Assembly: GCF_030463565.1 (NCBI RefSeq)
Contig: NC_134656.1
Span: 1,865,001 to 1,929,000 of the forward strand
Direction: 5' to 3'
Origin: Pelecanus crispus
Lineage: Eukaryota > Chordata > Aves > Pelecaniformes > Pelecanidae
DNA: 64,000 nucleotides
This document shows, piece after piece, positions 1 to 13,351 of this stretch; position 1 is the first letter of the stretch; every line of letters starts with the position of its first letter. The position numbers and the translations under genes are program-made. The notes below the pieces were generated by a model that saw nothing but the letters and a program-made list of their open reading frames with translations, ran no database searches and was not told the DNA's origin.

Positions 1-935
1 CTACAGGGGTGGCTTCTGTGGGAAGCTGCTAGAAGCTTCCCCTACGTCTGATAGGGTCAATGCCAGAGGAACGCCTCTGCAGACACCAAGGTCAGCGAAT
101 AAGGAGGGGAGGAGGTGCTGCAGGCACCGGAGCAGAGATTCCCCTGCAGCCCGTGGTGAAGACCATGGTGAGGCAGCTGTACCCCTGCACCCATGGAGAC
201 CCCCGGGGGAGCAGAGATCCACCTGCAGCCCATGGAGACCCACGGTGCAGCAGATACCCGCCCGCAGCCCGGGGAGACCCACGGGGGAGCAGGGGGATGT
301 GCCCCAAGGAGGCTGTGACCCTGTGGGAAGCCCAGGCTGGAGCAGGCTCCTGGCAGGAGCTGTGGCCCCGTGGAGAGAGGAGCCCAGGCTGGAGCAGGTT
401 TGCTGCCAGGAATTGGGACCCCGTGGGGGACCCACGCTGGAGCAGTTGGTGAAGAGCTGCAGCCCGTGGGAAGGACCCACGCTGGAGCAGTTCATGGAGG
501 ACTGTCTGCCATGGGAGGGACCCACGCTGGAGCAGGGGAAGTGTGAGGAGCCCTCCCTGTGGAGGAAGGAGCGGCAGAGACAGCGTGTGATGAACTGACC
601 GCAACCCCCATTCCCCGTCCCCCTGCGCCGCTGGTGGGGAGGAGGGAGAGAAATCGGGAGTGAAGTTGAGCCTGGGAAGAAGGCAGGGGGTGGGGGAAGG
701 TGTTTTAAGATTTGGTTTTATTTTTCATTACCCTACTCAGTTTCAACTTGTAATAAATTAAACTGATTTTCCCCAAGTCGAGTCTGTTTTGCCCATGATG
801 GTGAAGTGATCTCTCCCTGTCCTTATCTCGAGCTTTTTGTTGTATCTTCTCTCCCCTGCCCAGCTGAGAAGGGCAGCGATGGAGCGGCTTTGGTGGGCAC
901 CTGGCATCCAGCCAGGGTCAACCCACCGCGCACAC
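1..935 (+). mobile_element. Endogenous retroelement (ERVL-like) 3' remnant with LTR end
   Basis: This is the 3' part of an old avian endogenous retroelement, entering from outside the window. From about 245 to 598 a degenerate open frame carries a tandem motif, with PTLEQ repeated three times about 17 residues apart and alternating with CSPWEG or CLPWEG. It ends in a Lys/Arg-rich tail and a stop at 596-598. An A/T-rich segment with an AATAAA-type signal near 750 follows, then an LTR-like end near 935 (gggtcaaccca). I recognise this arrangement as a common bird ERVL-class 3' end, but the family name is from memory and unchecked. No gag, pol or env is visible. The orientation is + from the poly(A) signal. 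Confidence 0.62.
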
Positions 936-2374
936 ATTTCCAAGGACACTGGGGACAAGAGCAGAGGATGGGCAGGTACCTTTTGGACAAGAAAGCAAAA
1001 ATGCCTGACATTCTAAAATACAATGAATATAAGAAAACAAGTAAAAATAATGACAATGTGCATTCCTCTATGCAAAGGGAAGACAACTTGTCCTCGTTCC
1101 AAAGTACTTTCAGTATAAAGAGATAGAGAAATGGACGGGGAAGACATCCATCACAAAGAGCAGCATCCTTTCCACTGACAGGGAGGCACATTAAAAGCGC
1201 TTTCAAGTATGCAAGCAATGACGTGGCTACTCCCGTGTTCAGTCTGATCAATGAAATTTAACATCTTCCAAAACAGCAATTCTTATGGTAGACGTCTTGA
1301 TCTTCCTCTGTCTAAAGGTCTGCTACCTGATACACATCGTTCCACATTCAACATTTGTCACAGCATTGTACCTTTTAAATGAGAGGTCTTTGGGGGAGAA
1401 AATTAAATATGCCTCAAATTCAGAGGAATTAATTAGTTTTCTGTCTACCCATGTCAAACCAGAACATCCGTTTAATGTCAAGGATCACTAGGGAATTAAT
1501 CCAAGTTAAATTTAAGGCAATTTGCTAGTAGTTAAAAATTCAGGAAGCTTCAAAACCCTGTGCTCTTGTGTTCCAATTTCACATGCTGTTTTGTGGCTTG
1601 TTGTTGGGGTTTTTTCTCCATTTTCCTGGTAATTATTATTTATCTCCACTTAAAAGATGTTGAGGAAAGATTTCTCCAGAAAAGCAGTACTCTTCAAACT
1701 TCTAGTGGAAGCATGGTAAAGATGGAATAGACTGTGAAGATTTTGTAGAAACAGACCTTGAAGACCAACGATACATTTTTTGTTTTATCTCAGGTCTTTT
1801 AGTACATGGGAGGATTTTGAAATTGAGCACCTACTAAAATCCTGGGCCTGCGATGACAGCACATGGCCACAACACAGCTTTCCAAGAAGCCAATGAACCA
1901 TGAAAGCTCATCTGCAGATTTTCCACAAAATAAATTGTAGCAGATCAGGCTTTCTTCATAAGTCAATTAGCAGACAGTACAGTAATTCAAGTCTATTACT
2001 TTTCCAAGAATAACTACAAAAAATTGTCCCTAAGCAAACACCACTTGCACATAACAGCAAAAAGACCAAAACATGAGCAGATTTAATAATCACTTTCATG
2101 CAAACTTCTGTCAAGACACAGGCCAGCTTTTTATTTTTCATGTTGTCAAAAACCTGGTCTTAAAGTAAGCATTAATAATTTATACGATCTTTAACCCTAG
2201 CTAGAATGAACCTAGTTCTACAAATATAGCATCTATGAAAACTGTTTATTTTGTGCTATCACTACAGTTATTTGAACGTGAAAATATCGCCTGATGACAT
2301 AATAAGAGTCTAAATAAACACAACCTTCACCTACTGTTGGAAAGGTTTTAAAAAGAGTAACCAGTAATACTTAC
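936..2374. other. AT-rich stretch without a recognised gene
   Basis: AT-rich, mostly unique sequence with no convincing repeat. On the minus strand a possible splice acceptor (tgtcatcgcag) precedes position 1847. The downstream frame, if joined to the candidate exon at 2375-2552, stops after 15 codons (stop at 1799-1801). No strong minus-strand AATAAA follows it; only a weak ATTAAA is seen near 1470. Probably intron or the 3' part of the unidentified minus-strand transcript. Confidence 0.4.
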
Positions 2375-2552
2375 AAAGCCAACCTCTCGGTGTACGAACC
2401 CATAGTAAGTCTCCTGACCAAAATCTTAACCCCAGTAAAATTAAGGGGTACAAATCTGTTGCATCTAAAACTCAGTGCATTATTTGAATTTTGACAAAAA
2501 GCCACAGACAAGGAATGGAGTATACAGATGAAAGCCTCTACAGTACAGTCCC
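2375..2552 (-). other. Candidate internal exon of an unidentified minus-strand transcript (178 nt)
   Basis: A textbook acceptor (long T/C tract ending tttcccag) ends at 2553 and a textbook donor (gtaagtatt) begins at 2374 on the minus strand. One frame is open through the whole exon: 2 nt, 58 codons, 2 nt. That phase accepts exactly the single nucleotide left by the candidate exon at 4972-5111. The translated segment includes GDCTVEAF near its start and GSYTERLA at its end, and is rich in Cys, Phe and Asn. I do not recognise the family. It could be coding, an untranslated exon, or part of a lncRNA. The splice sites are what I see; membership in one transcript with the 13.9-14.7 kb promoter is inference. 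Confidence 0.35.
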
Positions 2553-4971
2553 CTGGGAAACAGTGGGGACAAAAATAAACTCCCTTCACTCAGAAGGAAA
2601 ACAGAGGGCGGGGAAAGACTAGAGGGGTTTCTTGGGTTTTTGTTGTTGGTAGGGTTTTTTGTTTGTTTGTTTGTTTACTTTTTGCTCTCTCAGAATATAA
2701 GCGAACGAAAAATTTAAACTACATGACATGTAGTCTGTTACAATTTTCTAAACATGTTTCTACACTTAATACTAAGGACAAGTTATGAGTACCAAAATAT
2801 TCACTAGTGCACTCCTCCACCAGTCACTCTACGCTCCCTAGAGAAAACAGGCTGACTGGAATTTAACCAAAAATGTGTTGTTTCCTCCCCCCTCTCCCTG
2901 CAGAGAAAAGTAAAAACAGATTAAGGAAGAACTCAAATTCACTCCAATGGTTTATTATAGAAAAACCCAACAAACACACCCCACTTCTCTGCTTCCCCTG
3001 TCTCCTGTCCACGTCTCCACTCCCAAGACATTCCAACATTTTTTAAATTCCTCTGCAAAGGAGCTCTGTAAGGTGAGATTGGGCTTGAAACGCCTCCTTG
3101 CACAACAAGACAGTGTGTCTATGAGTTTCACTTTTATCCAATTAAAGACAACAGAAATGCATAGGATTCCTCCCATCCATGTGCCCTGTGCTGAAAAGAA
3201 TGGAGAACAAAAAAAAAAAAACCCAACGTAACCTTAGCAACTGAAAAGGGCAGTACCTGTACTTATTCTAAATGAGAGAGCAAGAAGAGTCGGGATATTA
3301 ATGGATGATAACTCCCTGCAAAAACACTGCTCATGAGCTTTACAAGTACAAATCTCCAGAAGTAAAGTGTTTTCTCCTAAGTGTGTCTGAAAAAGAGGAG
3401 CACACAATTCTAGAAGAGTTTTAGTTTCTTGATACTAGATAACCCCAAAATTATATTCGTACATTCAACTTTGTTCAAAGTGGCTGCAAGTAACAGCTTA
3501 TGAAAATGAACAGTTGCCAAAAAAGAAACTCTTCTACCCTATTCCGATTCATGAAACTGATCATTTGCTGTTTAAGTTGGTCATTCCAACCACAACTCTG
3601 AATTCAAAGAGAAATGGGCAGATGTTTGTAAACAGACCAAACCAGACCCTGGGGCCAAAGAGGTTACTCACAACTCACGGTTTCATGAAAACAACAGCAT
3701 ACCACTTTTCCCTTATGACCGGGGATGAGACTGTTTAATTACAGCCCAACAGTGCATGTTCATCCTTATGGGTTAGGAGTCACAGGAAGAAAATAAAAGT
3801 TTTGTCATTCAGTTTCAGAAATACTATAGAATTACAGAAAAGGCAAGAATTTGGGAGGCAAACCATTGTCAATGAACTTCAAAAAATCCAAACTGGTTAT
3901 ATTTTTATTATTGGATTTGAAAGACCGACTCAATTCTCAATGCTGTAGGGGAAAAAACCAAACCAAAACACTGCAAGCCCCTACCAGTATTTAATTAAAA
4001 TCTGCCTGATGAGGATTCACTAAAATTTCTCCAATTTCAAGCCAATGCTACCCCATCATCGACAGCATTAAAAAAACATCTCCGTAGTAGCTACAATCCA
4101 GAAAGCCCACAAGTAAAGTTCGAACAGCAGCAGCAGGGCAAGCATTGCACCTTCAGTAGCTGTAACCCGCCGGCAAAGAAATCACTCGCTCGAACAGCTA
4201 GTTCTCAGGGCGGGCAAAGAGACTTCAACTCCCCGTCGGTCCAGGTTAGATTTAGTCAGGAAATACAATACATTTAAGAGGTCATCAGTTTACAACGGCT
4301 TCTACCATTAAAATACATAGATCTGAATGCAATCAGGAATTAAAAGGCGGCCAATTTCAGCAAAAAGAGTAAGGACATGCAAAACACTACACGCTTCTAG
4401 TCATTCGTATCATCAAAGCTTTGTTTCCGCAATCCAAACACGAACCAAAAATCTAACTCCAGTAAGCAGAACACAAAATAGCGGGGAACTTTCATTAAAC
4501 ATTTCACTCGCTACTCCAGAACTTCAAACCAGAGACTTGGCTTTGGCCTTTGACCTGTCAAACCATCTACCTGATGTTACGGGGCCAGCTATAGCGTGCA
4601 GAAGCTGGGTACTACAAAAGTGCAACCAAAAGACAGAATTTCTGAAGGTATCTTAGAAAAATCCATTTATTAACCTTCATTAGCTCTGACAGAGCATGAA
4701 GAATTTCAAGAGAAAGCCAGGTCTGAAAATGAAAGCTAAGGGAAAACTGTTAGCCTCCACGTTTTGGAAGGAGGGCAATCAGAAATTAGAATTAGAAATT
4801 TAGAAACCGTAAAGCTAAAAATAGGATGGGCGAGGGGGGAAAGACCAGAGACGCACATTTTGCTAAGTGTTTTTCACGTAATAAGCGGTGAAAAGATTTT
4901 TAGTGATTTTGTTAGAGAAAGCATGCAAACTTTAGTATTAAACAAAAAAATAAAATCCAATTCCTCCTTAC
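2553..4971. other. AT-rich stretch between the two candidate minus-strand exons
   Basis: AT-rich sequence with short homopolymers (for example an A12 run near 3210) and no gene on either strand that I can support. It would be intron if the flanking candidate exons are real. A short more GC-rich patch at about 4120-4250 has no bounding splice sites and no known motif. Confidence 0.45.
2654..2676. repeat. (TTTG)n microsatellite
   Basis: A T-run followed by about four TTTG units inside AT-rich, probably intronic sequence. Confidence 0.8.
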
Positions 4972-5111
4972 CAGTAACAAACTGGGTTCCAGGTCTAGTG
5001 TTTCTCCTACAACAGCTGAGGACATCAACAGCCCTAGGGCAGCACAGGTAGTGCACTTCTCTGCGACCTTCCAGTAGCACTGGTATGAACTCTTGTAGGA
5101 GAAAGACAGAA
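4972..5111 (-). other. Candidate internal exon of an unidentified minus-strand transcript (140 nt)
   Basis: On the minus strand a T-rich acceptor (ttgttttttatcgtag) abuts 5111 and a strong donor (ACTG/gtaagg) follows 4972. The exon is visibly more GC-rich than its flanks. Two of three frames are open. One reads 1 nt, 46 codons, 1 nt, and includes FLLQEFIPVLLEGRREVHY and later RRNTRPGTQFVT. This phase fits the 2-nt overhang left by either donor in the CpG island (14248 or 13887) and the exon at 2375-2552. The other open frame would hit a stop soon after joining exon 2375-2552. I do not recognise the protein; an untranslated or lncRNA exon is a live alternative. Confidence 0.38.
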
Positions 5112-8100
5112 CTACGATAAAAAACAAAACCAAAAGACGCGATTAGCATTAAACCACAAGATTGCTGAACAACAGTGATACATTTTAAAGCGCTTTCCCT
5201 CCAAACTCAGTTATAACACTCCTTCGTATGACAATGAACCCCCAAAAACATTAACTCAAAGCATATCAATACATTGCAGGTAATTAAATCCTCGTTACCT
5301 TTTTGCGGTAATATAAGCAAGAGTTACTTCTTAAAGTATGGGAAAAAAAAGTCTAATTTTAGATACTAAAACTTCAAACAGATCCTTGAAACAACAGTGT
5401 TTCCTGTTTGGTAGCTTTTCAAAACATTCTCACTTTAATGACTTTTTAAAGAGACATTTGTGGCCTGAAGGGCACTAATTCACCTTATCTGACCTATAAA
5501 ACACTGAGGTTAAAAAGCTAACAATACAACTCCTGGGGGAAAAAAAAAAAAATCAAGTTTGTAATGGAATATTCAAGAGAATTTCCTCTTGAAATATTTA
5601 ACGGCCAGTTTCTACTGGCTGACACCATTCTAGGTTAAGAGACTAAACAATCCCAAGATTTGGAAAATTCTGTGTAAAATATCGATACTTAGGTATAGTA
5701 AGGCACCTTCACAGATAGACTTCTCGGGTAAAATATTAACATTTACGATTACAAGGTATAAAGAATAGGAAGAGTTCATCTACACAAAGGGGTTTTGTCT
5801 GTGAGGATGCATCCACTATAACTATCATCTTGTACATCTGCTGTTCTTATACAAACCAGGCTTTATTTTCTTTAGAATAGCATATTCACTACACTTGCAA
5901 CTTTTAACTTCAACTAAAACTTCTGACAACACTTTATTCAAAGCTTTATGCTGTTTATACGCTGTTAGTCATTACGGCAAAGTATGTGCCATGTATTTCT
6001 GATCTCTGTATTTCAGACGTCTTCAATATACAGATTAGCTCTCTTAGTGAAAATAAGCTATAAATCAATACTGTTGATTTCAAGACTGACCTTCTGTAGT
6101 AACAGATTGTGAAAGAAAACATCAGAAGACAAAAATCAAGAAAGCTTTTCCAATACAAACTAATGTCATTATAAACGGTGAAATAACATATCTAATAAAC
6201 AAATGAAGTAATAAGGAAAACCCAAGCATTCTTATGGCAACAAGCAAAACCGTGAAAACCTTGAAAACAAATATGACCCAACTGAAGCAAATACCATTGA
6301 CTTTGTTCTCAATTTCTATTTCAGACTGCCAAGTCTTGCCTTTCTCTAATTCTGATTGCTTCTCCATAGCAATTGTTTTGGCTAGCTCTTTTTAGTTCTG
6401 TTATGTAGACAGTTAAAAAAAAAAAATAAAGTGGGGGAGTGAGGGAGCCAGACCAACACAGACACATAGGAAATTATTTGTTAGCAAAGTGTAAAAGTAA
6501 TACGTATTTTCACTCAGTTTTAGGACCATTACTGTTAAGACTCTCATTTACACCTCTGTCCCAGAGTCACAAAATGAGCCAGAATAGTCTGGTAAGAATG
6601 GTAAAGCTGAGACCTATACTATTTTGCACTGCTCTGTGTTTCTTCTTCTTGTTTTGAGCTCTGCGCCTGTTTTCCTCTTCTAATCGAACCGAAGAGAACC
6701 AAGTGACCGTGATTAATGGAGGCAGCCCTACCACAAGGTAGGAGCAGAAGGATAGCCAGAGGTTATTTCTTCAACTTTTGCAGTTGGGTAAGATTTCTAA
6801 ACCAGCCTTTGTTATCAATGTTAAGTCAAATTTTATAAAGAAGTGTAAGTCCTCATGACAATGTTCTCTCCAGCTATTCTTTCTCTCTCTTTTACCACAT
6901 TACAACCATATCTTTAAATGCTGAGAACTTACCAATATTTGAAAATGTTTTCTGTTAGCAAAAACAAACGTCACGATGCTTCACAGCTGGATAGTGTGTG
7001 ATTTAATGAATAGAGGAGAATGGTCTCTGGTAACAAGCTCCAGAAGGTTCATCAGATGTCCTGTATTTGGGAATGGAAAGAATAGGAGGCAGAAATTAAA
7101 ATCGAAACTTTAACTTAATACAAAAACCTTCAGTGTCACATAATTACAAGCAACACTTAAAATAACTGCACATTTACAACGCTGTTTGCCATTTTGAACA
7201 AGAAATATTCTGATATATAGGAAATATATTCTAACATATAGGAAAAATTATTCAGCTCTTGTATTAAGTTAGAGTTTAACATACAAATTTTAAGACTATT
7301 AAGAACTTCTAATGATGCTTCAACAGAAGTGCTTTGAAGAAGTCACTGTAAAAAAAACAGTACTTTTATGAGGATTTCAAACAACGTTAACAATATTGCT
7401 TGTTCTCGTTAACATCATAAAGTTTCAGTTAGTATTTCTGCGACACCTTCCATCCACACGCTTTAAATGGGGTTAGTATTAATCTAACCTCAGAGTTACA
7501 GTGATTCCCCTCCAAACCAAAATATTTGCCTAAGGTTACAGAAAAATTATGTCTCCACATTATACAAAAGTAAGATATTTGAGTTCTATTCCCACCCAGC
7601 TCGACTGAATCACAGCCTACAAAAGCCAGTGTCACCCTCAAGTCAAAGAACAGCGTGCACAACAGTAGTCAAATAAAGCAGTTTGTTCCTCTTACAAAAT
7701 TTAAAAATTTTGAAAAAAAGAAAACCCACAAAGATACAGAAAAAATGCAAATACCTAACAGCAGGTAAAAGTTTTCTTTCCCATGCCTGTAAAAGCTATG
7801 CAGCCCAAAATACAATATTCTAACTGGTAACAATTTGCTAATACAACAGGATACACCTTTCCTTACAGGGCACTAGGTGCGTGCGCTAGTTCAAAATGCT
7901 TACTTGCAGTAATATTTCTTTGCATTTCCTCTGCATTTCACTTACTCATTTCCCCATAACTTCCAATTCTGTCCATGTGCCTGTCTCTCCATCCTCTCTC
8001 TCCTTTATGGAGAGCTCCATCACATCTTTCCCCTATTTTTGCTCTCTAGCCTCCCTTGGTCACACCAAGAGAACAGATCCAGCACTACCCATGCCACGGA

Positions 8101-11100
8101 CCTTGCAGAATGCAGTAAGAACATGGAAGAGCTGGCCAGCACTTAAAAAGCAAGTATCTTACAGGGTACCAGGCTTGAGAATTCTGGTGATATCAAAAAA
8201 AAAAAACAAACCACGAATTTAGCTACAAATACATCTGCTACTCTAGCAGTGAAGATTAAAAAAATCCAAATGCCCGTGGCTAGTATGACACTCACCTGTC
8301 CAAGTAGCATTAACTCCTACAAGATCTTAAGCTTCCACTAAAGAGAGTCACAAAAGTAATCTAAGCAAAAAGATTTTGCCCTTGTGCATCTACAACGTAA
8401 AAAGCACCTTTTTTTTTAAAAAAAAAAAAAAAAAAAAGAGGATTAAAGAGCTGCAAGCATGTCACACTGGGAATTGCCCTGAAGAATGGTTCCCCGAAAA
8501 CTTTCTCATTGTTTTTTGACTTTTTAACTAGGGGATCTTTGCTAAAGTTCCCAAACTCAGTACGTAGAAAGGGAGGGAGCCAAAGGAGGAGGAAGAATCA
8601 CGAGGTAATTTTTAGAGAGAAGTACAGCAGTGGGAGGAACCAAGGGAAAGAGCACCTAAGAGACAGAAAAGACACGTAAAGAGTCAGGAAAAATCCCAGA
8701 GTAAAAAACCAACCAGTGCAAAACTAAAGATAACATACGAGGTGCTCTGTGAACAATCTAATTTCAGTTGTGTAATTCGTGGGACAAGCACTTAGTGCCT
8801 TGGGTAAGTATCCCTTTTTACTTTTCAGTATAAATCTCATAATCCAGATTTGATCAACTATTATTAATAAAAAAAAAAAAATAAAGAAAAAGTGGATTGA
8901 AGCCAAGAAGGATACAGCGGTAATAAGAAGGAAGTCAATAAACTAGTTTTATGTTTAGCCACCACCTCATTCTCCAGTACTGCAGTGGCAGGACTTTCAG
9001 GAGCACTGCATCCTGACTGCTTCGTTATCCGTACTTAAATCAGTTGGTGTCAGGTTTGGGTATTTTAAGCACCCAAAGGCCAATACAGACCATCGATCCC
9101 TCTCTTTCCGAGTATGATTTGAGCACTAGTCAGAAAGGTATTTCTTCCAATGGTATATTAGTGCAAAAGGTGCGAATTTTGTTTAACCCTTTCCTCAAAG
9201 AAAGCGAGCTAACCACCCAAAAATATCAACTCTTTCTGCAGAGTTCTTCATCGCAAGGTGAGAAATACCAGGAAGCAAACTCGCTTGGCTGGAATAAGCA
9301 GTTTGTTCAACACACGAGGAGGAAATAATTAGGAAAGATAACTAGGTATTTAAGTATACACAGGTATAAACATATTCTTTAATACATAAAACCCTACTCA
9401 CTTTTCTAAGTAGGGTTCTTAAGCGGCTAAATTCCTGGCACACGCTCTGACATTCTTGTTACTAAGTTTATTTTAATCCATACACAAGCTACTAGCTGTG
9501 TTTGTAGAATATTTCCGACGCCTCGTTGCCTTCCCTCCATTACAGCAGACCCCAACTCAGTTTTACTATAAAGCAAGCGCCAGGCAACTTCCAACATCTG
9601 CAGAATGTTTTTCTTCCTGAGTGCATACACAAGCCAAGTGAGTAACGGGACAGAAGGGATCACCACTGTGTGGGCTGGAATAAGAGGGCCACATCCCCAA
9701 AAAGCAAGGCAAAAAGGGCGAGTTTCAGCTCTACCTTGGCACCTACCTGTTAGGTTTCAGCAAAGCTACTGCCCCTCTCAGCAGCTGCGCCGCTTGTTCC
9801 AGCGCACACGTGCGTCCTTACCTACGCGCAACACAACACCGCAAAGCGGAACGCGTTTCCATCTAATTAGAATTACCGTCAAGGATCTTATCCAGCCTGC
9901 GAAGCACTCGGAAGCTATTCAAAACCAACATTTCACCAGCAGTCAAAATACAAACTGATGTTTCTTAAATATATGGGTATGAAAGTAAGTTAGAGCAGCT
10001 GTTCAGAAAATAACTGCACCACAGCTAACTTGGTAAGGGACAGAAAACCCCACCCACGAGCCTCTCAACTCCACCATATCTCGTAGGAAATTCAGTGAGG
10101 ACTTCACGCTAGTTTGCATTTAAGAAGAACAAGCATTTTTAGCACAACTCTGATTTTTCATCAGTATATTACAAAACGTTTTGGAAGAGCCGAGGAAACC
10201 CCAGCACCCCTGTTCCACAGAAGGGGAGACCGATCCAAAGCAGTTACGGCACCAGAACGTTCGATCCACAGCTACAGGATGGGAACTGAACCCCAAGCAG
10301 CTATCGCTGCAAACTGGACATCCCTGTGCATCCGAACACACCAAGGCAGCACAAACCAGAAAAGTGCTGAACTGTTCAGGGAAGCCGAGATACTTTCCCC
10401 CTCCATCTCAAGTGAAAGAAGTCCCGCAACAGGCGATAGACGCTTTTATTTCTCATTCTGCCTAAAGGACTAAAGATCTAGAGGGAATTGAGAAAACCAG
10501 CTACTGAAGGTTGTATTTAAGGGGGCTGTAACACAAGCATATCACCTAGTGAAACAAAAAGTCCTCAAGAAGGAACAAAGTCAAGTTTTGAAGCAACGAA
10601 TTTTAACGCTGGAGTCCTGACTGTCATTGCGCTTGACCACAATATCGTAAAAATACTCACAGAGATCCTTAGGCGAGGAGTAAGAGCGCAGTACTTCACG
10701 CAGCCCTAATTCCTCCCTCTATCTCACAGCCGTGGTAGGTCCTTGTACTCTCGCCTAACGTGACCCCTGCTATCTACAGCCAACCCCACAGCGTGCTTGC
10801 TTTCACTATTAATACATTTTAAGTTTCAAATATCACACTCATAAAACACAGGTAAGCCACGCATTTCAAAATATTCAAGCCAGTTGTAAGCCAGAAGGAA
10901 AATATAAACACGGTATTAATCTTTTTGTGCAAAGTGTCAGAATTTTCTAGGGTAATGCTCGCAGCCAGGAATGGACACGAACCGCCGGCTCCTGGGAATT
11001 GTAACGGGACATGTGGGATAACCATTACAACTGCAGGTAGCCCTTCAAGGACTTAAACTAAGCCCTCTCCTTGCCCTTTTGTTTGCCCATTAAACTTAAG

Positions 11101-13287
11101 CACACAGGAGCAAGGAAAAGCCCCGTGAATGCTTTTTACCAATTTAGGGGGAGTCTAGAGAGCGTTACAGAGCGCTCTGGAGCGGCCAGTAAAACCGGCA
11201 AGAACACGAAGGGAAAAATGTCCTGGGAAAGGTTGAGCTGTTTATGAAATAATTCTGCTCTGAAAGCAAGCAACAGCAGTTCAGATTGGGTGTCAGCCTG
11301 CTGCCGCGCTGCTGAGAGGACAGGAAACTTTGCTTAGAAACTTCAAAAACATGTATCTAAAAAAAAAAAAAAAAAAAAAATCCACACAAGTGGATAGCAA
11401 AGACAAAAAGAATACGCTCAACCTCACAGCAACATAACGCGTTACCGGAGGAAAAGCAGGCATATTAACAGCAAATAACAGATCTTTCAAACACGAGGCA
11501 TTTTTCCTTTCGACAGACGGCTGCTGGGGACGGGGGGATGGCGGGGGGGGGGGGCTGCTAAACTGGTTTTCCTCTAAGCACTTCCAGTTATAAAAAAAAA
11601 AAAAAAACCACCCTCTTGCGAAGAACATATCCACTGTTGTACAACTGTCCCAGAAAACAAAGACCACGGGGAGAAAGTGGCCCATTTTCTTCAGTCTCCA
11701 AGAACCCTGTGTACGGGTCATGTTTTCAGAGGCTCAATCCTACACGCTGCAGAATGAAGCAGCATTTGAAGTGTATGAATAAACATCTGATGTCAGAATT
11801 ATTAGAATACCCCGGTTTTTGGTACCGTACTAAAATTACACTCAATTACACCAGAGCTAACATAGAGTCTATGAAAACAACCGCGAGAGAAGTTTAGCTG
11901 TGAGTGAGTTTCCCCCTCCTGGACAGGCTGCATCAAAAGCAAAAGACTCATTTTCTATTTCAGTTACAGTTATCCCACTAGCGTACCCAACCACGTAATA
12001 TTTTTCAGGAACCTGCGTTTGGGAGCTCCCCTAAATACCGTTTTGCGGCTCTCCCTCCAGCCCGTGGGGCAGCCTCCTCTACCCGTTTCTTGTCAGTTCC
12101 CAAAAAACACCTTAAAGCGATAATTCCTCACCACATGTTGAAAATATTGTGACTAATAATACACTCCACCCATTTTTTCCATCACTACGGATTTCAAAAT
12201 ATAAAACTTGACAAACACTGCGAGCAGCTAGACGGAATTTAGAAGGGGAAAGTCAAATTCTATTTGGAATTAAAAGATGCTATAAAAACATAAAATGCGC
12301 AAGCAAGCTACTGATAGAAGTGGAAGAGCTATCCAGTCACAGCAAGCTGCTTCCTCAAAATTACCTTTTTCTCGCTCTTCTTGGATAACGTAGCTTTTCC
12401 TTTGAATCCCCACAGAAAAAAAAAATTAAGGAAGAAAAAATACTCCCCCTCCTTTTTGAGAACATACATTTAACGCGTTAGAAGCGGAGCTGCTCTGTGT
12501 ACACAGAGAATCCACACTTGTAATAAATACTTGATCGAGTTCAAGAACTGAGACCCAGATCTATATTACAGTGACTAAATGCTAAAAATGATACCAGTGA
12601 TGCAATTTAAATGCACGCAAGAACTTTGGTACAGGTGTCTACAATACCACTGTTTGCAAAACACATCTCCTAATTAGCATGGCTTTAAACAATGCTGATA
12701 ATAATCCGGTCCTGTAAAGCTTGCCAAATGAATCATTGAGATTGCAAAATAAAAAGCATGAGGAATTCATTAAAGAGCTGTTAAACTCTCCTTTGTTTAT
12801 CTTTCCCCTGTCAGGTGTAAAAATAAATAAATATCGGTTTATATCTCCGGATTTCATCCAAACGCTCAGCTTCACAATAACGCGCCGGTGAAGAACCTCC
12901 TCAGGAGGTACCAGCATTTTTTTTTTCCCCTCCGTTTCAAAAGAGAAATCCTCCCACTATTACAGTCCTGAAAATCTGCTCCATTCTCTATTTGTCATCT
13001 GGGATTGAGTTATCAGACACTACTTGTATTACTTTGGGAACTGACATGTCTATTTACAGAGACACAAAGGCAATCCAGCAGCACAAGCCCTTCTACCAGC
13101 ACCTTTCACAGCACCTCTCCTTCTCCCCTCGGCCAAATTTTACAAACACTTTCTTCTGGGGAGGGAGGAGGACACCTCACTAGTTTCCCAGCATGACAGA
13201 AAACATTTCCAGCCACTTTTGCACTTGTTACAGCCTTATGAAAAATCACCTATAACCCCCCAAAGGAACAGCATTATTTTTTCAAGG
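5112..13287. other. Long AT-rich stretch, probably first intron of the minus-strand transcript
   Basis: About 8 kb of AT-rich DNA with many homopolymers (T9/A20 near 8411-8438, A20 near 11360, G10 near 11550). No coding gene is supportable. Several minus-strand donor-like sites occur (for example near 6930, 8297, 10667), but none brackets an exon with an open frame that I trust. A stretch at about 10195-10330 vaguely resembles an old MIR-type SINE, too weakly to call. The whole block contrasts sharply in composition with the GC-rich DNA to its right. Confidence 0.5.
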
Positions 13288-13317
13288 TTTTTTTTTTTTG
13301 TTGGTTGGTGGGTTTGG

Positions 13318-13351
<34 letters not shown>

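Noticed and set aside
8296..8338. Short minus-strand segment between ctctttag and gtgagtg
   Set aside because: Splice-like on both sides but closed in all three frames; likely chance sites in AT-rich DNA.
10195..10330. Possible MIR-type SINE relic
   Set aside because: Resemblance to the MIR 3' core is too weak to call by eye; a profile search would decide.
12365..12399. 35-nt minus-strand micro-exon (KSYVIQEEREK or ATLSKKSEKK depending on frame)
   Set aside because: It has a plausible donor, but the acceptor is separated from its T-tract. Its phase would also force exon 4972-5111 into a frame that stops soon after exon 2375-2552. Not enough support.
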